This document shows positions 47,432 through 57,167 of a stretch of DNA of 64,000 bases, piece by piece (the first letter of the stretch is position 1; every line of letters starts with the position of its first letter). The position numbers were made by a program, and so were the translations under genes. The DNA lies in assembly GCF_000374105.1 (NCBI RefSeq), contig NZ_KB893651.1, forward strand, positions 521,838 through 585,837, given 5' to 3'. Source of the stretch: Kangiella aquimarina DSM 16071 (GTDB taxonomy: Bacteria; Pseudomonadota; Gammaproteobacteria; Enterobacterales; Kangiellaceae). Below the pieces are notes generated by a model. The model had not been told where the DNA came from. It worked only from the letters and a program-made list of their open reading frames with translations, and made no database searches.

Positions 47432-48013
47432 ATGTACGCAGTAATCAAAAGTGGTGGCAAACAGCACCGCGTAAAAGAAGGCCAAGTTGTTCGCTTGGAG
47501 AAAATCGAAGCGGAAACTGGTGCTAACATCGACTTCAACGAAGTATTGATGGTAGCAGACGGCGAAAACATTCAACTTGGTACGCCTCTTGTAGCAGGTG
47601 CTGTAGTATCGGCAGAAGTTGTTGATCACGGTCGCGCTAAGAAAGTAAACATTCTTAAGTTCAAGCGTCGTAAACACCACATGAAGCGTCAAGGCCACCG
47701 TCAGTGGTACACTGAAGTTAAAATTAGTGGTATTGCTCTTGATGGCGCTAAGCCAGCTGCTAAAAAGGCAACTGCAAAGAAAGCACCAGCCAAGAAAGCC
47801 GCTAAAACTGAAGGTGACGACTTAACTAAACTTTCAGGTGTTGGTCCAGTTATCGTTGGTAAATTGAGCGACGCTGGTATCACTACATTTAAGCAAATCG
47901 CCGAATGGACAGCAGAAGATGTTGCTAAATTCGACGAGCAATTGAACTTTAAAGGCCGCATCGAACGCGAAGGTTGGATCGAGCAGGCTAAAGAATTATT
48001 GAAAGGAGAGTAA
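47432..48013 (+). CDS. rplU: Ribosomal protein L21 with C-terminal helix-hairpin-helix extension
   Basis: Residues 1 to about 103 are ordinary L21 ([41 protein letters not shown]). An Ala/Lys-rich linker (~108-130) leads to a ~60-residue HhH-type domain: [29 protein letters not shown] and [23 protein letters not shown]. Normal L21 has ~103 residues, so the protein is nearly twice as long. Similar tails occur in L21 of alphaproteobacteria from memory; they are unusual in this group. A good ribosome site (TGGAG) precedes the start, and rpmA follows by 3 bp. Confidence 0.95.
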   Translation: MYAVIKSGGKQHRVKEGQVVRLEKIEAETGANIDFNEVLMVADGENIQLGTPLVAGAVVSAEVVDHGRAKKVNILKFKRRKHHMKRQGHRQWYTEVKISGIALDGAKPAAKKATAKKAPAKKAAKTEGDDLTKLSGVGPVIVGKLSDAGITTFKQIAEWTAEDVAKFDEQLNFKGRIEREGWIEQAKELLKGE

Positions 48014-48016
48014 ACG

Positions 48017-48271
48017 ATGGCTCATAAGAAAGCTGGTGGTAGTACTCGTAACGGCCGCGATTCCGAAAGTAAACGTCTTGGTGTTAAGCGCTTTGGCGGT
48101 GAAGAAGTAAGCGCGGGTAGCATTATTGTTCGTCAACGTGGTACTCGTTTCCACGCTGGTAACGGTGTTGGTATCGGTCGCGACCACACTTTGTTCGCAA
48201 AGGTTGACGGCAAAGTGAAATTCGAAGTTAAAGGTAAAAACAACCGTAAGTTTGTTTCTATCGACGCTTAA
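48017..48271 (+). CDS. rpmA: Ribosomal protein L27
   Basis: The 84-residue protein starts [29 protein letters not shown], the strongly conserved L27 N-terminus that reaches the peptidyl-transferase centre. [28 protein letters not shown] follows. It is cotranscribed with rplU and closed by a terminator before obgE. Confidence 0.98.
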   Translation: MAHKKAGGSTRNGRDSESKRLGVKRFGGEEVSAGSIIVRQRGTRFHAGNGVGIGRDHTLFAKVDGKVKFEVKGKNNRKFVSIDA

Positions 48272-48290
48272 TCGAATCAGATGAAGAAAG

Positions 48291-48318
48291 AGCCTCAGCC
48301 ATTGCTGGGGCTTTTTTT
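48291..48318 (+). terminator. Terminator after rpmA
   Basis: AGCCTCAGC/GCTGGGGCT with loop CATT is followed by eight T; one mismatch in the stem. It separates rplU-rpmA from obgE. Confidence 0.8.
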
Positions 48319-48382
48319 TGTAAGCGACAATTTTAGGATTGTCGCTTTAACGATATGATAGACAGTTGGTCTAACAGGGTAA

Positions 48383-49672
<1,290 letters not shown>

Positions 49673-49680
49673 TTGATAGA

Positions 49681-49711
49681 AAAAAAGCGAGCCATGAGCT
49701 CGCTTTTTTTT
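49681..49711. terminator. Bidirectional terminator after obgE
   Basis: The stem AAGCGAGC/GCTCGCTT with loop CATGA has an A-run and a T-run on its sides. It serves obgE and the convergent DsrE-like gene. Confidence 0.88.
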
Positions 49712-50252
49712 AAAAAGGAATTAATTGATAGCCTTCTTGCTGCAGCAACACTGCCATGGTCATGGCTGATAAGGCCAGTTTCACGTCAGTCGATAACTCA
49801 CTTTTCTTAATGTCATAAAATGCTGCAGATTGACCGCAAATATAAAACGATACGCCTTTTTCAGATAGTTCCTTAATTAAGTCTGTATTGGGATTGTTGT
49901 GGCCATGGCGTTTCGCATATGCTTCGTCATTCAAAACATCCTTGGTGGCAGCACCATGAAGAACCACTGCAAGCTTCATATCCTCGATTTTTACACCATT
50001 CCTGGCGTGCATATTAAGAAAGCGAGCTACAGACTCAATTTTTCGATTGTATTGATCATGTTTCTTATTCGTTTCACTAATGTCAAACAGAGCTTTATAG
50101 ATAAAGCCCTCTGGTAGTTTTACATCAGCATCAGTGATTGCAGAAGTTGGACCATATCCTTCAATAACTGGCCCCATTTGAATATCGCTTTTAGCAAAAA
50201 GTTGTGGTGGCACTAATAAAAAACAGCAAAATATAAATCCAATAATTTTCAT
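49710..50252 (-). CDS. Secreted DsrE/DsrF-like family protein
   Basis: The 180-residue protein has a signal peptide (IIGFIFCCFLLVPPQLFAKS) and a DsrE-like fold: YKALFDISETNKKHD, MKLAVVLHGAATKDVLNDEAY and GVSFYICGQSAAFYDIKKSE. The Cys in YICGQS is the conserved position of DsrE-type sulfur carriers. Secreted members are of unknown role and some bind other ligands. It lies alone, 139 bp downstream of the DUF1329 gene with a terminator between. Confidence 0.8.
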   Translation of the reverse strand: MKIIGFIFCCFLLVPPQLFAKSDIQMGPVIEGYGPTSAITDADVKLPEGFIYKALFDISETNKKHDQYNRKIESVARFLNMHARNGVKIEDMKLAVVLHGAATKDVLNDEAYAKRHGHNNPNTDLIKELSEKGVSFYICGQSAAFYDIKKSELSTDVKLALSAMTMAVLLQQEGYQLIPF

Positions 50253-50333
50253 GTCAAACCTCGACTTAAAGACTCTTGTTCCATTATTTATGGCTTAAAT
50301 TTTTCTCAGTATACCAACAGTTAAACACGGAGC

Positions 50334-50360
50334 AAAAAAAAGCCACTCTTGCGAGTGGCT
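50334..50360 (-). terminator. Terminator after the DUF1329 gene
   Basis: AGCCACTC/GAGTGGCT with loop TTGC (50341-50360); read on the minus strand it is followed by seven T (50340-50334). Confidence 0.85.
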
Positions 50361-50390
50361 ACAACACAGGGGGTTGTGCTAAATCGTTAT

Positions 50391-51743
50391 TTATCGGCCT
50401 TCACGTCGTAGCGCTGAAGCAGTAAAGCCACTGTAGGTCAATTCACTGGCAAAGTCGTACATGGACTCTTTGTTGTCTAGACCGAAAGCAATGTAACGCT
50501 TGGCTTTCAGATCATGCAAAACATCTAAAGTGCTCCACAGAACCGGAACTTCGTAATAATTGATGGCATGAGCCTCACCAACACGCCATAGCTGTCCATT
50601 TTCGTCATAATGATCTACCAGCAATGCTTGCCAGCTGTCTTCATCAAGATAGAAGGTACGACGACTGTAGATGTTGGTTTCTGTGTCCTTAAGTGTTGCT
50701 TCGACAACCCACACTCGATGCAATTCATATCGGGCATACTCCTGGTTAATGTGGCCAGGGCGGATGATGTCGTCATAGTTCAACTGTTCACTGTGGAGTT
50801 GATAGGCGTTATAAGGCACAAACATTTCTTTCTTACCCTTTAACTCCCAGTTGTACTTATCTGGTGAGCCACTGAACATATCGAAGTTATCAACTGTTGA
50901 AAGTCCATCTGAAGCAAGAGCAGGAGCGTCATAGGCGACGGTTGGGGTTCTGGATGCTCGACGACGACCTGGGTCATAACGCCAGGCTCTGCGAGGATCT
51001 TCAATCTGATTTGATGTCTCGTGAACTAGTAATACTTGTCCAGCAAGATTGGATGGAGCGGTAATACGTTGCTTATAGAGGAACAGGAGGTTGTCTTTCT
51101 CAGGGTTTTCCTGAGCATAGTATTGCAAGGACTCCTGTTCAAACTTGACCGGAGTGTAACTTCCGTCTTGCTGAGGTGTAACCTGAATATATTCACGAGA
51201 AATGTACTCACCACGGTAACGTGTTAAGTGATTCCAGATTGCCTCAAGACCATTGTTCGGAATCGGGAAAGGGGTCCCAACTTTAGCATTAACCAGGCCC
51301 GCACCATCTTGTGTCAGCTCTGCCCGGGTAGAATTCTGAATACTGTAGTCATAAACCTTCTTGGGGAATGATGCAGTACGATGTGTTGGGTACACTTTAA
51401 GCTGATAGTCAGGGTATTGTTTAATCATTGCGATCTGGCCCGCTGAAAGTTTATCAGCATATTGGCTTACATTGCTCTGATTGATGACTAATAGCGGCTT
51501 TTCATCGGCAAATGGGTTTCTGTGGTGTTCGCCTGGAACATAATCCTGAGGTACTTGGAGTATACCACCAGTCCATGCCGGGATGGTTCCATCAACATTA
51601 CCTGCAAGTTCCGCACCGATTGGTGATAAGGTGTTACCCAGTTGTTGGGCCTGTTCTGCAGAAACTTTGGCCTGAGAAACCTGGTGGCTGGTGGATAGCA
51701 GAAGCAGAGCAGTTAAAGTGGAGGAGATAAAGACCTTTTTCAT
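50391..51743 (-). CDS. DUF1329 domain-containing protein, secreted
   Basis: The 450-residue protein begins with a signal peptide (LTALLLLSTSHQVSQAKVSA). It matches the DUF1329 family: LGNTLSPIGAELAGNVDGTIPAWTGGI at the start, AWRYDPGRRRASRTPTVAYD in the middle and YSRRTFYLDEDSWQALLVDHYDENGQLWRVGEAH near the end. The fold is thought to resemble outer-membrane lipoprotein carriers and the family is often linked to lipid or RND-transporter export. It is divergent from a MarR-type regulator across 262 bp, in which I saw no further gene. Confidence 0.9.
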   Translation of the reverse strand: MKKVFISSTLTALLLLSTSHQVSQAKVSAEQAQQLGNTLSPIGAELAGNVDGTIPAWTGGILQVPQDYVPGEHHRNPFADEKPLLVINQSNVSQYADKLSAGQIAMIKQYPDYQLKVYPTHRTASFPKKVYDYSIQNSTRAELTQDGAGLVNAKVGTPFPIPNNGLEAIWNHLTRYRGEYISREYIQVTPQQDGSYTPVKFEQESLQYYAQENPEKDNLLFLYKQRITAPSNLAGQVLLVHETSNQIEDPRRAWRYDPGRRRASRTPTVAYDAPALASDGLSTVDNFDMFSGSPDKYNWELKGKKEMFVPYNAYQLHSEQLNYDDIIRPGHINQEYARYELHRVWVVEATLKDTETNIYSRRTFYLDEDSWQALLVDHYDENGQLWRVGEAHAINYYEVPVLWSTLDVLHDLKAKRYIAFGLDNKESMYDFASELTYSGFTASALRREGR

Positions 51744-52005
51744 GAAAATGCCTCAAAAAGGATCTGAAATAAAATGAGGCGCAGATTCTACTGATCCGAC
51801 CAATAAAGTCAATAACTGGTCATACCTGATAGAGTAAAGCAATAGTGCTGTTTGTAAGTTATTGAAATATTAAGTGCGGTGTCTAATTATTTTACAAAGT
51901 AATAGTTCCTGGCTATCTATCAGTGCCAAAAGATAATCTTTCCTTGAAATAATTCATGAACAGCTTTATTGTTAACCATTGTTAATATTTAAGCATTGCA
52001 AGCTA

Positions 52006-52446
52006 ATGTCAGATTCAACATCAGAAATTAAAGAGATTGCAGAAAGGCTTTATCGTCTGGCAGAGCATCTATTGAAAGATTCAAAACGCCATGCACAGGA
52101 AAGTGGTTTGACAGCAGAAAGGCTTTCAATCCTTGGTATCCTGATCAATACGGGGCCGCAAACTATCAACAAGCTGGCAGCAACTGAAGGAGTCTCTGCA
52201 CCAGCCATTACTCGAACCGTCAAAAGTCTCGAGAAACAAGGTTTTGTCATTAAATCACGATCAAAAACGGATCAGCGAGTGGTCTATGTAGCACCGACGC
52301 GTAAAAGTCAGCAGTTGCTTGATGAGATACGTCGAAAGTCGCAATCTACAATCGAAGAGCTGTTGCAGGGTACTGAGGCTGATGAGACACAGCAGATTGA
52401 TCAGGCAATGACAGTGCTTGAGCGTCAAATGATAAAAACAAGCTAA
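52006..52446 (+). CDS. MarR-family transcriptional regulator
   Basis: I choose the ATG at 52006 (MSDSTSEIKEIAERL); the frame is open from 51979. The 146-residue protein has the winged helix: LTAERLSILGILINTGPQTINKLAATEGVSAPAITRTVKSLEKQGFVIKSRSKTDQRVVYVAPT (about residues 38-101), with DQR at the wing as in MarR. Flanking helices would form the dimer. Its gene is divergent from DUF1329, a plausible target. Upstream TTGTTAACCATTGTTAA repeats (51968-51984) are possible operators. Confidence 0.9.
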   Translation: MSDSTSEIKEIAERLYRLAEHLLKDSKRHAQESGLTAERLSILGILINTGPQTINKLAATEGVSAPAITRTVKSLEKQGFVIKSRSKTDQRVVYVAPTRKSQQLLDEIRRKSQSTIEELLQGTEADETQQIDQAMTVLERQMIKTS

Positions 52447-52535
52447 AACTAAGAGAGAGAGGACTATGGCTGATATCAGCTGAAGAATTTTGAGTCCACA
52501 GCTCTAAAGGGGCGATATAAAGGATTGGCATAAAG

Positions 52536-52568
52536 AAAAAGCTGCGACTCAAATGAGAAGCAGCTTTT
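52536..52568 (-). terminator. Terminator after rpsT
   Basis: AAAAAGCTGC/GCAGCTTTT with a 14-nt loop. On the minus strand a T-rich tract follows (TTTTTCTTT). It is 58 bp after the rpsT stop. Confidence 0.65.
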
Positions 52569-52625
52569 ATAATTCTTACTGTCTTACTACTGGGTTATGT
52601 ATTTACAAAACCCATTACCAAGCGA

Positions 52626-52886
52626 TTAAAGAGCTTGGATACGTGCAGTCAAACGGCTCTTATGACGAGCAGCTTTATTTTTGTGGATAATGCCTTTATT
52701 TGCAGCTTTATCAATCACTGGGATAGCACGCTCTAATGCAGTTTGCGCTTCAGCTTTGTTGCCTGCATCGATAGCATATACAACTTTCTTAATGTAGCTA
52801 CGTAGCATTGAGCGACGGCTAGCGTTGTGCTGGCGACGAGCTTCAGCTTGACGAGCACGTTTTTTGGCAGATTTAATGTTAGCCAA
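52626..52886 (-). CDS. rpsT: Ribosomal protein S20
   Basis: The 86-residue basic protein begins [35 protein letters not shown] and ends [16 protein letters not shown], typical S20. It binds 16S rRNA early in 30S assembly. It is divergent from murJ, the standard arrangement in gammaproteobacteria, and has its own strong promoter. Confidence 0.98.
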   Translation of the reverse strand: MANIKSAKKRARQAEARRQHNASRRSMLRSYIKKVVYAIDAGNKAEAQTALERAIPVIDKAANKGIIHKNKAARHKSRLTARIQAL

Positions 52887-52934
52887 GGTGAACTCCTAAC
52901 AACGAAATAGTTAATTCAAAATTTAAGGTCGCGA

Positions 52935-52963
52935 AATATACCGCCTTTGCACGTCCTTATCAA
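52935..52963 (-). promoter_or_regulatory. Sigma70 promoter of rpsT
   Basis: On the minus strand: TTGATA (52963-52958), a 17-bp spacer and TATATT (52940-52935), then TCGCGAC, a GC-rich discriminator. It lies about 50 bp before the rpsT start. Confidence 0.75.
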
Positions 52964-53089
52964 GTAAAAACCACCAAAAACGGCAAATTCTGGCAATTTT
53001 GGGGCTTTTAAAGCGATTCTCTGGTCGCAAGCCGAATTATCACTTAAACTTGCGCCAATTTCTATAACAAACAATAGGCTAGGGAGCCG

Positions 53090-54625
53090 ATGGGTAGCTT
53101 ACTGAAATCCAGTACCATCGTCAGTTTTTGGACCATGATTTCGCGCATAATGGGCTTAGTGCGAGATGTGGTTCTGGCAAATCTATTGGGCGCTACTTTT
53201 CAGGCGGACGTATTTCTGGTTGCACAGAAAATCCCTAATTTCTTACGTCGTCTGTTTGGTGAAGGTGCCTTTGCTACAGCCTTCGTGCCGGTTTTTTCCG
53301 AGTACTACTCGAACCGCACACAAAAAGACACCGTTCAGCTGTTAAGTAAGGTTTCGGGAACGCTGGGTGGTGTATTAGCCATTGTTACCATTGTTGGTGT
53401 TTTGGGTTCTCAAGGTCTGATTGCCATTTTTGGTATTGGCTTTCTTGATGAGCCTGAGAAATTCAATTTAGCCAGCGACCTCCTGAAAATTACATTCCCT
53501 TATATTTTCTTCATTTCGTTGGTCGCCATGTACAGTTCTGTGCTCAATACACTGAATAAATTTGCCGTTCCGGCCTTTGCGCCAATTCTTCTGAATCTAT
53601 CCATTATTGCAGCAGCAATAGTGTTTGCACCGACCATGGAAGAGCCTACTGTGGCACTGGCCTGGGCTATCTTTATTGCTGGTGCCTTGCAATTGTTTTT
53701 ACACTTTCCATTTTTATGGAAAGCAGGGTATTTACCAAAACCACAGTGGGCTTGGAAAGATAGTGGTGTGCAACGAATTATTAAGTTGATGATTCCGGTG
53801 ATATTTGGTGCTTCGGTCAGTCAGATTAATCTGCTTATTGATACGCAGATTGCTTCTTTATTGGTTGAAGGCAGCATCTCCTGGTTGTATTACTCGGATC
53901 GTTTACTTGAGTTTCCTCTGGGTATTTTTGGAATAGCCATCGCCACGGTACTTTTACCGACCTTATCTAAGTTCTTTTCGAAGAAAGATATGCAGCACTA
54001 TTCGGGTACTCTCGATTGGGGATTACGTATGGTGCTAATGATTGGTATCCCTGCGGCAATCGGTTTGTTCTGGCTGGCAGAGCCGATCATGATTACCGTT
54101 TTCCAGCACGGTGCCTTTACTGAATATGATTCATTTAAAGCAGGCCAAAGTCTTCAAGCTTATTCTTCTGGTCTAATTGCTTTTATGATGGTGAAAGTAT
54201 TCCTAACAGGATTCTATTCGCGTCAGGATACCAAAACTCCGGTCAAGATTGCTGTTGTTGCTGTTGTCAGCAATATCGTACTTAACCTGGCGCTATTTAA
54301 GCCTTTTGGTCATGTTGGGTTGGCTGCCGCTACCAGTATCTCAGCATTTATCAATGCTATTCTGCTTTATCGTTTTTTAAGCAAAGACAATCACTTAAAA
54401 CTTTCAAGAGAAAGTAAGTTGTGGATTGGTAAACTGATATTGGCCAGTGGACTATTGTTGCTTGGTCTTTGGTATACCGATTTCAGTATTGAACAATGGC
54501 AGGCCTGGTCACGCTTGGAAGCCATCGGCATGATTAGTACCATTATTGCGGTGACTATTGTGGCTTATGCCATTCTTCTTGTGTTGCTAGGGTTAAGACG
54601 CAAGGATTTCAGGATAGGGCAATGA
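53090..54625 (+). CDS. murJ: Lipid II flippase MurJ
   Basis: The 511-residue protein has ~14 membrane helices and the MOP-family blocks SRIMGLVRDVVLANLLGATFQADVFLVAQKIPNFLRRLFGEGAFATAFVPVFSEY, GVQRIIKLMIPVIFGASVSQINLLIDTQIASLL and YYSDRLLEFPLGIFGIAIATVLLPTLS, with the Arg and Asp residues of the central cavity. It moves lipid II to the periplasm. AGGGAG lies just before the start. Its stop overlaps the start of an unknown gene by four bases. Confidence 0.97.
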   Translation: MGSLLKSSTIVSFWTMISRIMGLVRDVVLANLLGATFQADVFLVAQKIPNFLRRLFGEGAFATAFVPVFSEYYSNRTQKDTVQLLSKVSGTLGGVLAIVTIVGVLGSQGLIAIFGIGFLDEPEKFNLASDLLKITFPYIFFISLVAMYSSVLNTLNKFAVPAFAPILLNLSIIAAAIVFAPTMEEPTVALAWAIFIAGALQLFLHFPFLWKAGYLPKPQWAWKDSGVQRIIKLMIPVIFGASVSQINLLIDTQIASLLVEGSISWLYYSDRLLEFPLGIFGIAIATVLLPTLSKFFSKKDMQHYSGTLDWGLRMVLMIGIPAAIGLFWLAEPIMITVFQHGAFTEYDSFKAGQSLQAYSSGLIAFMMVKVFLTGFYSRQDTKTPVKIAVVAVVSNIVLNLALFKPFGHVGLAAATSISAFINAILLYRFLSKDNHLKLSRESKLWIGKLILASGLLLLGLWYTDFSIEQWQAWSRLEAIGMISTIIAVTIVAYAILLVLLGLRRKDFRIGQ

Positions 54626-55353
54626 AGTATCTTTTAGGCATATCGCTTCTTTTGATTTCTTGCTGTGCAATGGCAGATATAAAATTTGTTAAGCACGACT
54701 TTTCTTTTGGCTCAATTTATGTACCCAGTAAAATACCCAATGCGATTATGACCTCACCCGAGAGTAAAATAATTTCTATGGGCACAAAAGGAGAATATAA
54801 TTTTGTACTCAATCTGAGTAAAGAAAGTTATTTCTGCCAGTTCATAACAAAACAACAATCAAAACTATTGTTTAAAGGGAAGCCTTGTAATTATAAGCAG
54901 TTGTATTTATTGGAGAAACCATCGAGCTCTGAACTCCTAAATTTACACATAGAACTTGAGACGCTTCTAACATCAATATTCTATTTTTGGAAAGACCCTA
55001 AATATAGTGACCGAGACATAAAGATATTCGTCGAACAAGATCGCCTGAGTTCTATTTGGAGAATTGATAACTCTGGTAAAGTAAAGAGAGTCGTCTACAA
55101 ATCGGTACTGGATAACTCGCAACTCTTGGTTGAGCAAGAAATAAGGTTAGAGAATACTCATAAGCTACTAATGAATGAAGGTTATAGTAAGGCACAATCA
55201 AAATTTGAGCTTTGGTTTGCAGGATTGGTTCAAGACATTGCAAATGATGAGTTTGATATTGATGGTTTTGAGGAGTTTTGTAGGCTTAATGACATTGAGT
55301 GTTTTCTTAATGAAAATGGAGAGTTCATCCATTTAACACCAGTAAGTAACTAA
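54622..55353 (+). CDS. Hypothetical secreted protein, coupled to murJ
   Basis: The 243-residue protein starts at ATGA overlapping the murJ stop. A signal peptide (YLLGISLLLISCCAMADI) is visible. The rest is polar, Lys/Glu/Ser-rich and shows no motif I know; SCC could form a lipobox-like site, but the -3/-1 residues are not typical. Codon use looks more AT-rich than in murJ and ribF. It breaks the usual murJ-ribF neighbourhood. Function unknown. Confidence 0.7.
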   Translation: MKYLLGISLLLISCCAMADIKFVKHDFSFGSIYVPSKIPNAIMTSPESKIISMGTKGEYNFVLNLSKESYFCQFITKQQSKLLFKGKPCNYKQLYLLEKPSSSELLNLHIELETLLTSIFYFWKDPKYSDRDIKIFVEQDRLSSIWRIDNSGKVKRVVYKSVLDNSQLLVEQEIRLENTHKLLMNEGYSKAQSKFELWFAGLVQDIANDEFDIDGFEEFCRLNDIECFLNENGEFIHLTPVSN

Positions 55354-55354
55354 A

Positions 55355-55384
55355 CAAAAAAGGGAGCTCGTGCTCCCTTTTTTT
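55355..55384. terminator. Bidirectional terminator after the 54622 gene
   Basis: AAAAAAGGGAGC/GCTCCCTTTTTT with loop TCGT between convergent genes. Confidence 0.88.
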
Positions 55385-55403
55385 AATTGGTAACCTCTTG
55401 TAA

Positions 55404-55982
55404 CTACTTCTCTCCAACCAGCTTCAACACTGCTTTATATCGTGGCTCTTGATGGCGCTCTAAATAATAAGTCAGCTCTTTAGTTTCAGGATTATAGTCC
55501 AGCATCCACACATTGCTTTGTGCTTCTGGAATCATCTCAAAGGTATAATCATCAGCGTGGAAAAATTGCTTATATTGAGTAGGTTGTTCCCCTTTGTAGG
55601 GTGCTGAATAGCCGCCATATAGAGTTTGCTCATCTGGTAAACCGTCTTCATGGCGGTGGTCGTGACGTAATCGTAAACCGTTATCAGTTTTGAATATGAG
55701 CCAGGTTCTGGACTTATCTTCGCCTACTTGGAACGGAATGGATACATAACGAGGACCACAGCCGTCAATCGTAGCAACCAGTTTTTTGCCAGCAAAATCA
55801 TGATTGGGATCATCAGGGAAAGCTGACTCACCGACAAACTGGCTGCCGCACATGCGGGTAAGGTTATCAAAGAAGGCCAGTTCTTCATTGGTTAAGTCAT
55901 AATCTGGAGCAAAAAAACAGGCGCAACTTCCTAGTAACAGACTTGATGCCAGGACCGCAGTGGATTTTAGTTGTTTTTTCAT
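55404..55982 (-). CDS. Hypothetical lipoprotein
   Basis: The 192-residue product has an N-terminal signal with lipobox LLGSC (Cys near residue 20), followed by ACFFAPDYDLTNEELAFFDNLTRMCGSQFVGES. FVGESAFPDDPNHDFAGKKLVATI and LRLRHDHRHEDG suggest a compact globular domain. I do not recognise the family, although similar small lipoproteins are found in marine gammaproteobacteria. It lies opposite to and upstream of ribF. Confidence 0.75.
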   Translation of the reverse strand: MKKQLKSTAVLASSLLLGSCACFFAPDYDLTNEELAFFDNLTRMCGSQFVGESAFPDDPNHDFAGKKLVATIDGCGPRYVSIPFQVGEDKSRTWLIFKTDNGLRLRHDHRHEDGLPDEQTLYGGYSAPYKGEQPTQYKQFFHADDYTFEMIPEAQSNVWMLDYNPETKELTYYLERHQEPRYKAVLKLVGEK

Positions 55983-56170
55983 GAGGTTAGTCGCTTTTTA
56001 AATGTTCCTGAAATAGAGGTCTATATTGTCAGTTTCGGAGAATGGATTCAATTCCTATTAAAATTGGCTAATTTATTGAAAGGTGGTTAATTCCTGACCC
56101 ATTGTCCGCTATAATTGCCCGCTTTGATTGGCTCGGCATCAATATCTGTCGCTTGGAGAAAATCGCGGTT

Positions 56171-57106
56171 ATGCGCCTAATTCGTGGTCTATACAGTTGC
56201 CCCCCAAACCTGTTTCAGCAGGGCAGTATTGCGACTATTGGTAACTTTGACGGTGTCCATCTAGGCCATCAGGCGATTATTAAGCGCTTAACAGACAAGG
56301 CTAAAGCACTATCCGTGCCCAGTGTTGTAATCGTTTTTGAGCCGCACCCACAAGAATTCTTCCGTCCTGAGGCTGCGCCAGCCCGGCTTTTCAAGCTGAC
56401 AGACAAGCTTCTGGCCCTTAAAGACTTAGGTGTGGATTACGTGCTGTGTTTGCGCTTTAATCAAGAGTTGGCAGAGTTAAGCGCAGAAGATTTCATACGC
56501 CGAGTGCTGGTTGAGACTTTGCACGTCAAGCACCTGTTTATTGGTGATGACTTTAAGTTTGGTTATAAACGGAAAGGCGATTTTGCTTTGTTGCAGCAAG
56601 AAGCCAAGTTCCCGGTTGAAGCTAATCAGACCGTGACACAGAGCATTGATGGAGAAAGTGCTCGAATCAGCAGTAGCCTGGTGCGTCAGGCGATTGTTGA
56701 TAATGACTTTGAGCATGCTGAGAAGCTGCTGGGGCGGCCTTATCGTTTCCGAGGCAGAGTTGCGCATGGCGATAAGCAGGGCCGAACGATTGGTGTCCCC
56801 ACCGCTAATATTGCACTGAAACGCGTCAAGAGTCCTTTGCAGGGCGTATACGCGGTAAAAGTATTTGGTATTAAGGATAAAGCGATTAACGGAGTGGCAA
56901 ATGTTGGCATAAAGCCAACCTTAAATGCTCGTAAAGAACGCCTTGAAGTTCACCTGCTGGACTTTGACGGTGATGTTTATGGTAAGCAGCTGACGATTGA
57001 GCCTGTCGCTAAAATTCGGGATGAACAGAAATTCAGTGGTAAAGACGAGTTAATTGAACAGATTAACCGTGATATTGAAAAGGCTCGGTTAATTTTGACC
57101 GACTAG
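56171..57106 (+). CDS. ribF: Bifunctional riboflavin kinase/FAD synthetase
   Basis: The ATG at 56171 (MRLIRGLYS) gives a 311-residue protein aligned with E. coli RibF; the frame is open to 56102. The FAD synthetase half has IGNFDGVHLGHQAII and RISSSLVRQAI; the kinase half has GRVAHGDKQGRTIGVPTANI and EVHLLDFDGDVYG. It makes FMN then FAD. ileS follows 61 bp downstream, and the set ribF-ileS-lspA-fkpB-ispH is transcribed together. Confidence 0.97.
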   Translation: MRLIRGLYSCPPNLFQQGSIATIGNFDGVHLGHQAIIKRLTDKAKALSVPSVVIVFEPHPQEFFRPEAAPARLFKLTDKLLALKDLGVDYVLCLRFNQELAELSAEDFIRRVLVETLHVKHLFIGDDFKFGYKRKGDFALLQQEAKFPVEANQTVTQSIDGESARISSSLVRQAIVDNDFEHAEKLLGRPYRFRGRVAHGDKQGRTIGVPTANIALKRVKSPLQGVYAVKVFGIKDKAINGVANVGIKPTLNARKERLEVHLLDFDGDVYGKQLTIEPVAKIRDEQKFSGKDELIEQINRDIEKARLILTD

Positions 57107-57167
57107 GATATACAAACTGGTCTGAGCCTTAACATTTTAATTTAAACAAAACAGAGTAGTAGCTTAA

